Origin: JAAFHB01 sp038236995
GTDB taxonomy: Bacteria; Bacteroidota; Bacteroidia; Bacteroidales; Prolixibacteraceae
Assembly (NCBI GenBank): GCA_038236995.1
Contig: JBBRZE010000013.1
Location: 1-64,000 of the forward strand
Direction of reading: 5' to 3'
Length of the DNA stretch: 64,000 bases
A program made the translations under genes and the position numbers. Positions within the stretch are counted from its first letter, which is position 1. Each line of letters begins with the position of its first letter. A model generated the notes under the pieces. It did not search any database and was not told the origin of the DNA. It worked only from the letters and a program-made list of their open reading frames with translations. Shown one piece after another: positions 9,034-18,138 of the stretch.

Positions 9034-9825
9034 ATGTCGCCTGGAAAAATAAGTTTGAACGATCAGGATATGCTAAAAACAGTAATAATAGACGATGACT
9101 ATGTCTCGAGAATGGTTTTGCGGGAAATGCTCGAAAAATTTCTCGACAACATAGAGATTCTTGGAGAAGCCGCAACGGTTGCAGAAGGGATAAAATTAAT
9201 CGAAGACACTGATCCTGAATTAGTATTACTCGATATCAGCATGCCTGATGGCACAGGTTTCGACCTGTTGGATAAATTGAAAACGATTAATTTCAAACTG
9301 ATTTTCATTACAGCCTACAGTGAATATGCCGTAAAAGCATTTAAATACTCGGCTTTTGATTATATCGTTAAACCACTTAATGTGGATGAACTGACAAAAG
9401 CGATTATGCGGATTCCCCTTATCAAAAGGGTCGATAATAAGGTCCGGGTAAAAACGCTGAAAGAAAATCTGTTCGCACCCGACGAAAGTGCCACAAAAAC
9501 AGTTGCATTGCCCGAAATTAACGGATTTGCCATTGTAAATGTTGAAGATATCGTTCGTTGCGAAGGCAAAAGAAATTATACCCGCATCATTTTAAAATCA
9601 TCGCCGGAGAAAGTCGTCAGTCGTACATTGCTGGAATTCGAACATCTGTTAGCTCCTTTAGGATTTGTACGAATTCACCGGAGTCACCTTGTAAATATCA
9701 TGAATGTGGTTCGATATCTTAAATCAGATGGCGGGATGGTTGAACTTAAAACCGGAGAGTTGCTGAAGGTTTCACCAAAACACAAGGAAAACTTATTGAA
9801 TAAGCTGTTATTTAATAAATTATAA
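9034..9825 (+). CDS. LytTR-family response regulator
   Basis: A two-component response regulator. The receiver domain has VIIDDDYVSRMVLREML (acidic pocket), phospho-acceptor Asp67 in LVLLDISMPDGTGFDLL, then FITAYSEYAVKAFKYSAFDYIVKP with the conserved Thr and Lys. The C-terminal LytTR DNA-binding domain covers about residues 160-260 (IVRCEGKRNYTRI, FVRIHRSHLVN). The ATG at 9034 gives 263 residues; an in-frame ATG at 9070 (MLKTVIIDDD) matches the usual receiver start better, which would renumber the Asp to 55. No histidine kinase gene is adjacent, so the partner sensor is elsewhere. A TATTTTTG -7-like box lies about 110 bp upstream, around 8920. Confidence 0.9.
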   Translation: MSPGKISLNDQDMLKTVIIDDDYVSRMVLREMLEKFLDNIEILGEAATVAEGIKLIEDTDPELVLLDISMPDGTGFDLLDKLKTINFKLIFITAYSEYAVKAFKYSAFDYIVKPLNVDELTKAIMRIPLIKRVDNKVRVKTLKENLFAPDESATKTVALPEINGFAIVNVEDIVRCEGKRNYTRIILKSSPEKVVSRTLLEFEHLLAPLGFVRIHRSHLVNIMNVVRYLKSDGGMVELKTGELLKVSPKHKENLLNKLLFNKL

Positions 9826-9868
9826 GGATGTCCTGAATATCTGTTATTACAGTCATCCATCAACAAAA

Positions 9869-9900
9869 AAATAACCCTGGTTTTACGACCAGGGTTATTT
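9869..9900. terminator. Bidirectional intrinsic terminator
   Basis: A perfect 12-bp inverted repeat (AAATAACCCTGG, 8-nt loop, CCAGGGTTATTT) is flanked by an A-run on the left and a T-run on the right. It lies between the convergent LytTR regulator and the alpha-glucan phosphorylase gene and fits termination of both. Confidence 0.85.
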
Positions 9901-9925
9901 TTTTGCAATTTGCTGAAAATGGAAT

Positions 9926-12514
9926 TTAAATCCACCTTAATATTCTGAAATCCTGTCGATTTGGAAGTTCGCTGTTTTTTGGAAAAATCCGGACACCGTA
10001 ATTATACGATCCTGGCTTTGTCAACGTGAGGCTCAGTGAATAATGAGTCATTCCGTTTGCAACTTTACCCGCCTGGAACTCGTGTCTTTCAACATATTCG
10101 GGATGCTCGGTTCCGGAAGCAATAATCACCTCAACACCAATTTCTTTTGCCGATAAACCTTTCAAATCGAGTACAATATGCGATGGGTAATTCTGCCCCA
10201 TTTTGTAGGTATTGGTAATTCCGTCGGCAAGCTGAATGTTAACAACCTCAATCTGATCCCATACGGAAAGGATATTTGCCTTCCATGCAGCAATCTCTTT
10301 GGCCTTCGAGAAGTTGTCCGCCTTTAATCTGTCACGTCTTGCTGAAAGAGGAATGTAGTACCGGTTGAAATAATCCTTCATCATACGACGTGTCGTAAAG
10401 TGAGGAACTACATCTGCGAACGTATTTTTAATAAAATCAACCCAGCGGCTTGGGACATTTTTCTCATTCCTGTAATAATAGGCTGGAATAATTTCATTTT
10501 CAAAAATACTGTAGATAGCTTCAGCATCAAGTTCATCCTGTAATTCCTGGTTGTCGAAAGTTTTCTCAAGCGGAAGTGCCCATCCTGCATCTTTCTTATA
10601 ACCTTCAACCCACCATCCGTCAAGTACCGAAAAGTGAAGTGTACCGTTCATGACCCCTTTTTCACCCGAAGTTCCGGATGCCTCAAGCGGGCGTGTTGGT
10701 GTATTCATCCATACATCACAACCTTGAACCAGCATTTTAGCAAGATTCATATCGTAATTCTGAATGAAAAGGATGCGTCCTATAAATTCCGGACGTTTAG
10801 ATATATCGAAAATGAATTTAATCAGGTCCTGACCTGCCTTATCTGCCGGATGAGCTTTACCTGCAAACAGGAACTGCACCGGACGTTCGGGATTATTCAC
10901 AATTTTTGCAAGGCGGTCGAGATTACGGAAAAGCAAATGCGCTCTTTTATAAGTGGCAAACCTGCGCGCAAAACCAATTGTAAGCGCCTTTGAATTCAGT
11001 TTAGAAGTAGCCTCGGCAATGTATTTTGGATTTTCGTTCCGCTGAATATGCGTATCCGAAAAGCGTTGCTTGACGTAATTGATCAAACTCTCACGAAGTT
11101 TTGACTTGGTTTCCCAAATAACGCTGTCCTGAACCTTATAGATATTGCGCCATGCCCGGGTCTCCTCCTCCTCATCATAGTCGTGAATATCTTCGGCGAG
11201 TTTTTCGGGCTTTAAAAATTTTTCATGAATCGATTTCCATTCAGGTGCGGCCCAGGTTGGATAATGAACACCATTCGTTACATATCCTATGTTTTCAAGT
11301 TCTTCGGGTAAAAATCCTTTGTATAATTCGGCAAGTAACTCTTTGCTGATTTTTCCGTGCAACATGCTCACACCATTGATCTGTTGCGAAAAATTTGAGG
11401 CCAGAAAGCTCATATTATAATGATCATCCCCTGCTGATGCTTTCCCAAGGAAAAGAAAATCGTCCAGCGATATCTTTAACTTCGCAGCCATATTGCCCAT
11501 GTAGAGTTTGAAAAGATCGACATGAAAAGAATCATGTCCTGCAGGTACCGGCGTATGAGTCGTAAAGAGTGTCGATACCCTGATCATTTCCTGTGCTTCG
11601 GGGAATGATAATCCTGTAGAATCCATCAGGTTTTTCATCCTTTCGAGCCCTATAAAAGCGGCGTGTCCTTCATTACAATGATATATTTCAGCATGGATTC
11701 CGACCTTTTCCAGCAATTTTATACCGCCGAGTCCAAGCACCATCTCTTGTTTCAAACGATTTTCATTATCACCACCATACAAGTGATGAGTAATGAAACG
11801 ATCTGGATCCTGGTTGGCTTCATAATCAGTATCAAGGAGGTATAAGGTTACATTTCCTATCTTAACCGACCATGCATGGGCATAAACCGTGCGGCCAGGC
11901 ATATCGATGCCGACAGTGACCCACCCATTCTCGTCCATTACGGGTTGAATAGGTATCTTGGAGAAATGCTCCGCGTCGTATTGAGCAATCTGTTCGCCCT
12001 GTGCCGATATAATTTGTTTAAAATAACCAAACCGGTAGAGAAGACCAACTCCTGTCATATCAACTTTCGAATCACTTGCCTCTTTCAAAAAGTCACCGGC
12101 CAAAATACCAAGACCGCCTGAATAAATTTTAAGACTCGAATGCAATCCAAACTCCATACTAAAATAGGCGATTTTTGGTCCGCGCAATTTCTTGCGGTCA
12201 TTCAGGTAAGTTCCCAGCAGCAACTCCGCGGCATTCATCCGAAGAATAAAAGACTGATCTAATTTCAGTTCGTCAAAACGTTCAAGACTCGTCTGCTCCA
12301 ACAAAACAATCGGATTGTGTCTGCATTCTTCCCAGATAATGGGATCAATCTCGTTAAACAATGCCCTTGCTTCATCACTCCACACCCACCAAAGATTTCT
12401 TGAAAGGTCTCTAAGTGGTTTAAGCTCGTCCGGAACATTCGATTCAACGATTATTTTCTTCCAGGTGGGACCGGCATTTCCCGATTGTCTGATTTTATAT
12501 CCTTCTGTATCCAT
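9926..12514 (-). CDS. glgP: Alpha-glucan (glycogen/maltodextrin) phosphorylase
   Basis: An 862-residue GT35 phosphorylase that releases glucose-1-phosphate from alpha-1,4-glucan using phosphate and PLP. An N-terminal DUF3417-type region (residues about 20-110, LRDLSRNLWWVWSDEAR) marks the TIGR02094-type bacterial branch. Substrate loops include AYFSMEFGLHSSLKIYSGGLGILAGD. The PLP-binding lysine is Lys619 in EASGTSGEKGVMNG. The final ~100 residues after about 760 form an extra beta-rich tail (VVNIQLADGITNTYKMG onward). The gene stands alone, with its own promoter-like box at 12576-12583 and a shared terminator downstream. Confidence 0.93.
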   Translation of the reverse strand: MDTEGYKIRQSGNAGPTWKKIIVESNVPDELKPLRDLSRNLWWVWSDEARALFNEIDPIIWEECRHNPIVLLEQTSLERFDELKLDQSFILRMNAAELLLGTYLNDRKKLRGPKIAYFSMEFGLHSSLKIYSGGLGILAGDFLKEASDSKVDMTGVGLLYRFGYFKQIISAQGEQIAQYDAEHFSKIPIQPVMDENGWVTVGIDMPGRTVYAHAWSVKIGNVTLYLLDTDYEANQDPDRFITHHLYGGDNENRLKQEMVLGLGGIKLLEKVGIHAEIYHCNEGHAAFIGLERMKNLMDSTGLSFPEAQEMIRVSTLFTTHTPVPAGHDSFHVDLFKLYMGNMAAKLKISLDDFLFLGKASAGDDHYNMSFLASNFSQQINGVSMLHGKISKELLAELYKGFLPEELENIGYVTNGVHYPTWAAPEWKSIHEKFLKPEKLAEDIHDYDEEEETRAWRNIYKVQDSVIWETKSKLRESLINYVKQRFSDTHIQRNENPKYIAEATSKLNSKALTIGFARRFATYKRAHLLFRNLDRLAKIVNNPERPVQFLFAGKAHPADKAGQDLIKFIFDISKRPEFIGRILFIQNYDMNLAKMLVQGCDVWMNTPTRPLEASGTSGEKGVMNGTLHFSVLDGWWVEGYKKDAGWALPLEKTFDNQELQDELDAEAIYSIFENEIIPAYYYRNEKNVPSRWVDFIKNTFADVVPHFTTRRMMKDYFNRYYIPLSARRDRLKADNFSKAKEIAAWKANILSVWDQIEVVNIQLADGITNTYKMGQNYPSHIVLDLKGLSAKEIGVEVIIASGTEHPEYVERHEFQAGKVANGMTHYSLSLTLTKPGSYNYGVRIFPKNSELPNRQDFRILRWI

Positions 12515-12575
12515 TTGTCAAATTTCATATATAAGATAATGTAAATTACACATTATCACTGAAATAATTTTGTCG

Positions 12576-12583
12576 CAAAGTTA
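12576..12583 (-). promoter_or_regulatory. Bacteroidota -7 promoter box for glgP
   Basis: On the minus strand this reads TAACTTTG, an exact TAnnTTTG match, about 62 bp before the ATG at 12514. Between it and the ATG lies an inverted repeat (GATAATGT, 7-nt loop, ACATTATC; 12535-12557), so the leader RNA could fold or bind a dimeric protein. No convincing -33 TTTG was found at the right distance. Confidence 0.5.
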
Positions 12584-12835
12584 ATTTATTTTAAGTCACT
12601 ACTGAATGATTTGCTCATTGTTAACGATTTATTGATCTAATCAGCGATAGTAAACAGAAATATTTTGATACTAATGTTCTTAACGACTTCTACATTAGCA
12701 TTCTGATTATTTTGATGCGAATAACCACCTATTAATGGTTCTATATTACGCCTGCTCCGATCATTTAGTTTCATTTCAATCGTAAAAATGCTGCAAATCG
12801 TCAGAAATCAAAGCATCAACGCTATTACCGCAAAT
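12584..12835. other. Intergenic stretch without recognised features
   Basis: AT-rich DNA between the glgP promoter and the terminator of the sugar isomerase-like gene. No open frame of note, tRNA or clear repeat was seen. Confidence 0.5.
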
Positions 12836-12874
12836 AATAAATCTCCCTTCCAAGGTTGGAACGGGAGATTTATT
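12836..12874. terminator. Hairpin, probable terminator of the isomerase-like gene
   Basis: A perfect 12-bp inverted repeat (AATAAATCTCCC and its complement GGGAGATTTATT) whose loop adds a further TTCC/GGAA pairing. It lies about 50 bp downstream of the minus-strand gene ending at 12926. T-tracts are short on both sides, so strength is uncertain. Confidence 0.55.
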
Positions 12875-12925
12875 TAATCGATTTATATTGATATCCTTAA
12901 AGCTATATCAATGCTGGCTTCAGGT

Positions 12926-13765
12926 TTACTTTGTGGCCTCGATGACGCCCCTGAAATAACCAATTGATTCAGCAATACCCATAAACGGATCGCCCATATC
13001 CTTCTCGTGTTCAAGACTGCAAACACCCGAGTAACCCACTTTACGGAGCATCCTGACAAGAGCAGGAAAATTAATTACACCGCGGCCCACTTCGAGCGAA
13101 TAGCCAAGCTTCGTAGTTCCTGTAACATCTTTTATATGCATATCGAATACACGTGATTTATATTTTTTGAGGTCAGCAACCGGATCTTTACCGTTGCGTG
13201 TATCATGACCAATATCCAGGCACATTCCGATCCTTGGATCAAGGTCCTTAACATGATTCCATACATCTTCTGCATCGGGATAGGTTGCAATATCCGGTCC
13301 GTGAAGGTGAATCGCAAGCTTGAAGTCGTACTCTTTTACTTTTTTGTCGACATATGGGAGAAGATCATAATTGGGAACCCCAATAATCAGCTTTACACCT
13401 ACCCTTTTAGCGTAAGCAAAGGCATTATCGATGTCTTTTTCCGATTTCATGTAAATCGGACCAACTGCATAACCTGTTACATCGCTCGCTTTTAGCTTTG
13501 CATGAAATTCAGCGATCTGCTCATCTGTACTCGCCATCGGGAGGTGAAAATCCTTAATGCAGAGATAGTGTACATCAGCACGTTTCATTGTTGCAAGTGT
13601 CTTATCAAGGTCGAACTTCAGAAATGTATAGCCCGCCATACCGACTTTAAACTTCTCGCCCGTCTCGGGAGGCATCCGCTGTCCGGGACGCTTCTCCTGC
13701 GCTGTTGCCATCTGCGAAGTAACAGCCAACAATCCAATAACTAATAAAAAGATTACTTTCTTCAT
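12926..13765 (-). CDS. Secreted sugar phosphate isomerase/epimerase-like protein (xylose isomerase-like TIM barrel)
   Basis: A 279-residue protein with an N-terminal signal peptide (MKKVIFLLVIGLLAVTSQ, cleavage near ATAQ, residue 23), then an AP-endonuclease-2/xylose isomerase-like barrel. Metal-binding positions are suggested by IHLHGPD, MCLDIGHD, FDMHIKDV and VCSLEHEKD. Such exported proteins are common in Bacteroidota carbohydrate loci, where some epimerise or oxidoreduce sugars; no substrate can be named here. It has no operon partner: the next gene upstream is divergent. Fold confident, reaction unknown. Confidence 0.8.
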   Translation of the reverse strand: MKKVIFLLVIGLLAVTSQMATAQEKRPGQRMPPETGEKFKVGMAGYTFLKFDLDKTLATMKRADVHYLCIKDFHLPMASTDEQIAEFHAKLKASDVTGYAVGPIYMKSEKDIDNAFAYAKRVGVKLIIGVPNYDLLPYVDKKVKEYDFKLAIHLHGPDIATYPDAEDVWNHVKDLDPRIGMCLDIGHDTRNGKDPVADLKKYKSRVFDMHIKDVTGTTKLGYSLEVGRGVINFPALVRMLRKVGYSGVCSLEHEKDMGDPFMGIAESIGYFRGVIEATK

Positions 13766-14132
13766 TTGTCAATTAATTTGTTTTCCGGATGATCCACCTA
13801 CCGATTAACCGGAATTCGTTTAATCAGTATCATATTACCGGGATGAATGAATTTTGAAAGCTCAAAAATAGTAAAATGGCAACATTTCGAATGATTAAAT
13901 GACACTATTTTTATTTAAATCGTGTACATACACGAAAAATGTAACGTGAAAGAAAACAGAAAGAACCAATTTTAAAAAATCCTATGATTGTTCTTGTTCA
14001 ATTGCCATTTGAATTAGCCTGTGGATAAAGAGATTTCACTCAAACTGACGTCGATTCTCCTGGTTAAACCGGCGTCAATACAAAAGTTTGTGCTATTTTC
14101 GTCCTGATTTCAAAAATTCAATTCCTACGACG
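13766..14132. other. Divergent intergenic region
   Basis: It holds the start regions of the minus-strand isomerase-like gene and the plus-strand VOC gene. A small inverted repeat (TCGTGT, 4-nt loop, ACACGA; 13920-13935) and a TATTTTCG box near 14093 upstream of the VOC gene are the only signals I see. Confidence 0.4.
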
Positions 14133-14519
14133 ATGCGCCTCAACAAAATTCACCATATCGCTATTATCTGTTCCGATTATCAGCGGTCGAAAGCCTTTTA
14201 CACAAAAACATTAGGACTTACCATCAAATCAGAAGTCTTCAGGGCAGAGCGAAACTCCTGGAAAGTCGATCTTGCATTAAACGGGGATTATGTGATCGAG
14301 TTTTTCACGTATCAGAATCCACCTGAACGCCCCACAAATCCCGAAGCATGCGGATTACGACACCTTGCCTTCGAAGTCGATCGTGTCGAAGACATTCACG
14401 ACGAGTTAACCGCACAGCAGGTTGTATGTGAGGCGATCCGCATTGATGAATTTACTCAAAAAAAATTCTTTTTTACCTTCGATCCTGATAATCTGCCCAT
14501 TGAATTCTATGAAAAATAA
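14133..14519 (+). CDS. VOC-family protein, GloA2/YaeR-like
   Basis: A 128-residue vicinal-oxygen-chelate protein beginning MRLNKIHHIAIICSDYQRS; an upstream in-frame ATG at 14088 would add 15 unrelated residues and is rejected. The paired beta-alpha-beta-beta-beta modules give metal ligand positions in HHIAI (His), VIEFF (Glu), LRHLAFEV (His) and LPIEFYE (Glu), the glyoxalase I pattern. The SKAFYTKTLGL and FFTFDPDNLPIEFYE phrases match the YaeR/GloA2 group, whose substrate is not established. Its 3' end overlaps the next gene by 11 bp. Confidence 0.85.
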   Translation: MRLNKIHHIAIICSDYQRSKAFYTKTLGLTIKSEVFRAERNSWKVDLALNGDYVIEFFTYQNPPERPTNPEACGLRHLAFEVDRVEDIHDELTAQQVVCEAIRIDEFTQKKFFFTFDPDNLPIEFYEK

Positions 14520-14991
14520 AGCAACTATCAAGCTCGGCCTCACGCCGGAAGAGTCAAAAAGCCTTCGGGCAAATAAAATAAAGCATTCTGAAGTCTCAGA
14601 ATACCTTGTTGATGATTTGTGCGCGTTGCTGAATGTTCCGCAAATGAGGGCAAAGGAGATTTACGCATTGGCAGCATTTCAATCGGTTCCGTCTGTCGGG
14701 ATAAAATTTGCGCAGGATTTAATTTCATTGGGATATTATTCGCTCGATGAGCTCAAAGACAAGGATGGGGCAAAGCTGATTGAAGATCTGGAGCTTTCGA
14801 CCGGAACATGGATCGATCCGTGCGTCGAAGACCAGTGCCGGTTGGTGGTGGATTATGCCAATAACCCCGACGACAGTAAAAAATGGTGGGATTATACCGG
14901 GGAACGAAAGAAATACCGGATCGAAAATGGTTACCCGGCCAACCGCCCTCAGAAAGCATGGGCTGAACTTGAGAAATACCGCAATAAATAA
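14509..14991 (+). CDS. Helix-hairpin-helix protein, Cdd1-like (pathogenicity locus family)
   Basis: A 160-residue small protein starting MKNKATIKLGLTPEESKSLR; the frame is open further upstream, but that part is the +1 shadow of the VOC gene. A helix-hairpin-helix stretch (ALAAFQSVPSVGIKFAQDLISLGYYSLDELKDKDG) suggests nucleic acid binding. The C-terminal part, with TGTWIDPCVEDQCRLVVDYANNP and KKWWDYTGERKKYR, is typical of the Cdd1 family (PF11731). Its role is unknown. It overlaps the VOC gene by 11 bp, so it is translationally coupled to it. Confidence 0.8.
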   Translation: MKNKATIKLGLTPEESKSLRANKIKHSEVSEYLVDDLCALLNVPQMRAKEIYALAAFQSVPSVGIKFAQDLISLGYYSLDELKDKDGAKLIEDLELSTGTWIDPCVEDQCRLVVDYANNPDDSKKWWDYTGERKKYRIENGYPANRPQKAWAELEKYRNK

Positions 14992-15084
14992 TTATATCAG
15001 CCTGTTAAAAACACAAATCGCGCAGACCTCATTGCCGATCTGCGCGAAAAAGTTACCTGATGCATTGAAAAACATGCCAAAGAA

Positions 15085-15786
15085 CTAAGCTTTTGCGGGT
15101 TCAGCAGGCGTTTGGGCCGCTTTATGTTTCCGCCTTAATTCTGTCAACGTGTAATCTTTGGATTTTGCTTTATTGGTCGTTTTGTAAAGTGCTTTACCGC
15201 TTTCCATCACCTGCCTCATTTTATCGTGTATAAGGCCAATGTGGATCGCGTTATCCTGCACCAATTGTGCGCGCCGGCTGATGATTTTACGTTGAAGTAC
15301 ATCATCATCCGAAACCATCTTCACACGTGTTTCAAGCTCTTTTACGTAGTTACCTGGCATCCCGGCAGCCTCGAGCGGTGCAAGGTTTGCTTTCACATTT
15401 TTCAGCAAGTTGTTAGACGAAGCAATAAATTCCGCCACTTTGTAACCGTGAAGTGTTTCGCGCGCACTTTTAATTCCAAAATCCCCGATAGCAATGGTCA
15501 GGGGTTCTTTCGCGAGTCCGATTAAAGCAGCAATTCGTGCAAAATCAGCCCGAAAAGTGGTCATGGTTAGGTGCAACCTTTTTGTCACCACCTTTTGTTC
15601 AGCTATTACCGAGCGAACAGAAGGTAATTCGGCCCCTTCATTGATAATTTTCAAAAAATCGTCAGCAAACGGTTCCGCATAACGGGTTGAGAACGCAGCA
15701 AAATCGGCTTTATCCCGCGTGAACATGTCATGCAGGATCCGTCCAATTTGAATAGTTCCTCCCTGAGAAAGTGATAATTTTCTCAT
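15085..15786 (-). CDS. Hypothetical helical protein
   Basis: A 233-residue protein starting at MRKLSLSQGGTIQIG (ATG at 15786). A longer start at 15849 would add a Met/Pro/Lys-rich stretch that does not look like protein. I do not recognise the family. The sequence is predicted to be largely alpha-helical, with charged amphipathic segments, no signal peptide and no membrane segment. It ends in a low-complexity Lys/Ala/Pro tail (KHKAAQTPAEPAKA). It is monocistronic and converges on the HhH gene, 93 bp away. Confidence 0.6.
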   Translation of the reverse strand: MRKLSLSQGGTIQIGRILHDMFTRDKADFAAFSTRYAEPFADDFLKIINEGAELPSVRSVIAEQKVVTKRLHLTMTTFRADFARIAALIGLAKEPLTIAIGDFGIKSARETLHGYKVAEFIASSNNLLKNVKANLAPLEAAGMPGNYVKELETRVKMVSDDDVLQRKIISRRAQLVQDNAIHIGLIHDKMRQVMESGKALYKTTNKAKSKDYTLTELRRKHKAAQTPAEPAKA

Positions 15787-16176
15787 AGATGAGATTTTAG
15801 TGATTTTACCGGGCATACCCGGCATGTTTGGTTTTATCCTTTGCCACAAATTCGGTTAGGTCGAATACCGATACCACGAAACGGACATCAGCTACCGCAT
15901 TAAATATACAAAAATTCAAGATATTTAGCGTGGCATTTAACAGGTAAATTTATCTTTTTTGATAATTATTTTTCATACTCAAAAAACATTTTTTGTTTAA
16001 TCTGCATATAATGAATTACTGCATAAATATATGGATTCTCTGGATGTCGCATCAATCATCATTCATGAATAATATAATTATGGAATTTTTATCAGGTTGA
16101 AAATCCACGGAAATTAGAAATTTCAGGACAATAAATCCGTTTTGGATCCGCGTAAATTGTGGTTAAAATATAATGG
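15787..16176. other. AT-rich intergenic DNA upstream of the 21-bp repeat array
   Basis: No gene, tRNA or strong hairpin was seen. Base composition is clearly more AT-rich than the flanking genes. It presumably carries the promoter of the minus-strand hypothetical gene. Confidence 0.4.
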
Positions 16177-16196
16177 ATGGTTTACATGTTTAATAA

Positions 16197-16427
16197 ATGT
16201 TTATATACTCGTAATGCTTTATTACATCTGTGCAATACATCCTTATATGCCCGTAATGCATCCTTGCATATAAGCAATACTTGTTTATATGCTCGCGATG
16301 CATCTTTACATATACACAATACTTTCTTATATTATCGTAATGCATGCTTACATATTCGTAATGCATGCTTATACACCCGTAATTTATGATTACATGAGTG
16401 CAATACATGGTTAAATATTCGTAATAT
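16197..16427. repeat. Tandem array of eleven 21-bp units
   Basis: Eleven consecutive units of exactly 21 bp with no indels start at 16197, 16218, 16239 and so on to 16407. Each has a T-rich first half (often ATnnTTAnAT) and ends in CGTAATGC or a GCAATAC variant, the two endings partly alternating. A degenerate unit precedes and another follows the array. Because 21 is a multiple of three, both strands stay open. The plus frame 16177-16389 reads as 7-residue repeats such as SLYARNA, SLHISNT, CLHIRNA; the minus frame 16513-16190 also gives heptads (YEYVSMH, CLYARMH). Whether either is translated cannot be judged; no promoter or homologue was recognised. It is not a CRISPR array, as there are no unique spacers. 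Confidence 0.9.
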
Positions 16428-16652
16428 TTATTTGAAATTGTCCATATGATTGCCACACAAGATAAATTTCGATGAAATTCATAAAAAAAGAAGTTCAAAA
16501 ATGGTGAAATCACATCAGATAATAATTTGGGATTTCTTATTATTCATTCTGATTTTTCGATAAATTTGTTGGATCAAAAGTTGAACGACCAAAACAAATT
16601 CATTTTCGCCAAAAAACAAAGGCAAGGCATAAACCACCTAAAAACAGGAACT

Positions 16653-17465
16653 ATGAACCTCCGATTAACACTCATTATGCTCCTTTTTCTTGCATTTTTC
16701 ACTTCCTGCAAAAAAGATAAGGCACTTGTCATCGAAGATCCCGGCTTTCCTTTACTCGACAAGGTGATGTACGGCACCGAATTGTCAAACGTTTATACCT
16801 GGAATGCATCCTACCTGATCAGTGAGGAGAAAAGCAAATTCTTTTATACAAGGCATAATTACAATAGTAAAAATCAACTGGTTTCATCTGATTTTTATGT
16901 GGATCCAGGTATATATAGCAGTGATTCACATATTTCTCAGGCAAGTATGAACCGAACGGAATGGGTAAATCCCGACAATACGGCGAAAGAGATGTTCCGA
17001 ACCTACGAGTATAATCAGAATGGTCAGCTGATAAAATATTCAATTAACCGGCTAAATACCAATTACAAGTCGTATTCAACCTTCGAATACAATGTAAAAG
17101 GTCAGATAAGCAAAGAGACCTGGTATTCGGACGGTAAGGCAAATGGAAATACAATCTACACCTATAATAATACTGGAAATTTGATTCTCAGGACACGCAA
17201 TGATATTTTGTCTGATGGAACCTTTAAACTAAGTACGACAACGGAATATGAATTTGATAACAAAAAGAATCCATACCTTCAATTTAAAATGCAGATTCCG
17301 GGCATTTACACAAATCAAAACAATATTATAAAAGAAACATATACACTCTGGTTTGAAGTTGATGCCTTCATTGATAAAATCCAGATTACGGAAACAACCT
17401 ATGAATACAATGGCAACGGATATCCTGTAAAACAGAATGGAACTGTTGAATTTGTATATCATTAA
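16653..17465 (+). CDS. Lipoprotein with YD-like repeats
   Basis: A 270-residue predicted lipoprotein: MNLRLTLIMLLFLAFFTSC is a clean signal peptide with lipobox FTSC (Cys19) followed by KKDK. The ATG at 16653 is chosen because the longer frame (from 16527) adds residues with no signal-like character. The body carries spaced tyrosine-aspartate/asparagine-like units (YEYNQNGQLIKYS, FEYNVKGQISKETW, YTYNNTGNLILRT, YEYNGNGYPVKQ), as in Rhs/YD-repeat beta-strands of many Bacteroidota surface lipoproteins. Function unknown. The GNAT gene starts 15 bp downstream. Confidence 0.75.
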   Translation: MNLRLTLIMLLFLAFFTSCKKDKALVIEDPGFPLLDKVMYGTELSNVYTWNASYLISEEKSKFFYTRHNYNSKNQLVSSDFYVDPGIYSSDSHISQASMNRTEWVNPDNTAKEMFRTYEYNQNGQLIKYSINRLNTNYKSYSTFEYNVKGQISKETWYSDGKANGNTIYTYNNTGNLILRTRNDILSDGTFKLSTTTEYEFDNKKNPYLQFKMQIPGIYTNQNNIIKETYTLWFEVDAFIDKIQITETTYEYNGNGYPVKQNGTVEFVYH

Positions 17466-17480
17466 GAAACTGAAATAAAT

Positions 17481-17921
17481 ATGGATATTACCATCAGACC
17501 TGTTGTTGAGAATGATTACCCGGCGATCGTAGAAATGTTCAGGGAATTTGCCCATTTCGAGCATCTCGATGAGCGTTTAACCAATACGGTTGAACGGATG
17601 AAAGCCGAAACGGAGTATTTCAATTGTTTTGTTGCCGTAAAAGAGGAGGATGAGATTGTTGGTTACGCCACTTACTTCTTCTCTTATTTTACATGGACCG
17701 GAAAATCGCTCTACATGGACGATCTCTATGTGAGAGATAGTTATCGCGGTGCCGGAATTGGAAAATTATTAATTAATATGGTGATCGAATTCGCTAAAAA
17801 ATCAGGATGTCATAAATTGCGGTGGCAGGTATCAGACTGGAATGCGCCTGCGATCGGATTTTACAAGGGTTTGGGAGCAGAGATCGACAAACAGGAACGT
17901 AATTGTGATTTAGACCTATAG
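17481..17921 (+). CDS. GNAT N-acetyltransferase
   Basis: A 146-residue acetyl-CoA-dependent acetyltransferase. The acetyl-CoA binding motif A is LYVRDSYRGAGIGKLLINMVIEFAKKSGC (R/Q-x-x-G-x-G/A form RGAGIGK), preceded by the beta-4 strand SLYMDDLYV and followed by WNAPAIGFYKGLGAE. The layout resembles diamine/spermidine acetyltransferases, but the substrate is not readable. It probably shares a transcript with the lipoprotein gene 15 bp upstream. A perfect 14-bp palindrome (TCATCTATAGATGA, 17931-17944) just after the stop lacks a T-tract and is of unknown use. Confidence 0.85.
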   Translation: MDITIRPVVENDYPAIVEMFREFAHFEHLDERLTNTVERMKAETEYFNCFVAVKEEDEIVGYATYFFSYFTWTGKSLYMDDLYVRDSYRGAGIGKLLINMVIEFAKKSGCHKLRWQVSDWNAPAIGFYKGLGAEIDKQERNCDLDL

Positions 17922-18138
17922 AAAAGGCGTTCATCTATAGATGAATAACGTTCAAGAAGAAAAATTTCAAAGATTCATCCCGATTATTGAATTAAATATG
18001 AATTGTAGCTGCTTGAACTTCCTGTCCGGATACGTTGTTGTTACTTTTAAATCGGCATTTGAAACCGCATACTAAAAATATGTTCAAATGCAATTTAAAA
18101 GAGATGATCTCTTATTCTTTAATTGATAAAAAAAGCAG

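Noticed and set aside
16197..16427. Possible CRISPR array
   Set aside because: Units are contiguous 21-mers with no unique spacers, and no cas genes are present.
17931..17944. Perfect palindrome TCATCTATAGATGA after the GNAT gene as a terminator
   Set aside because: AT-rich stem and no T-tract; noted only as a curiosity.
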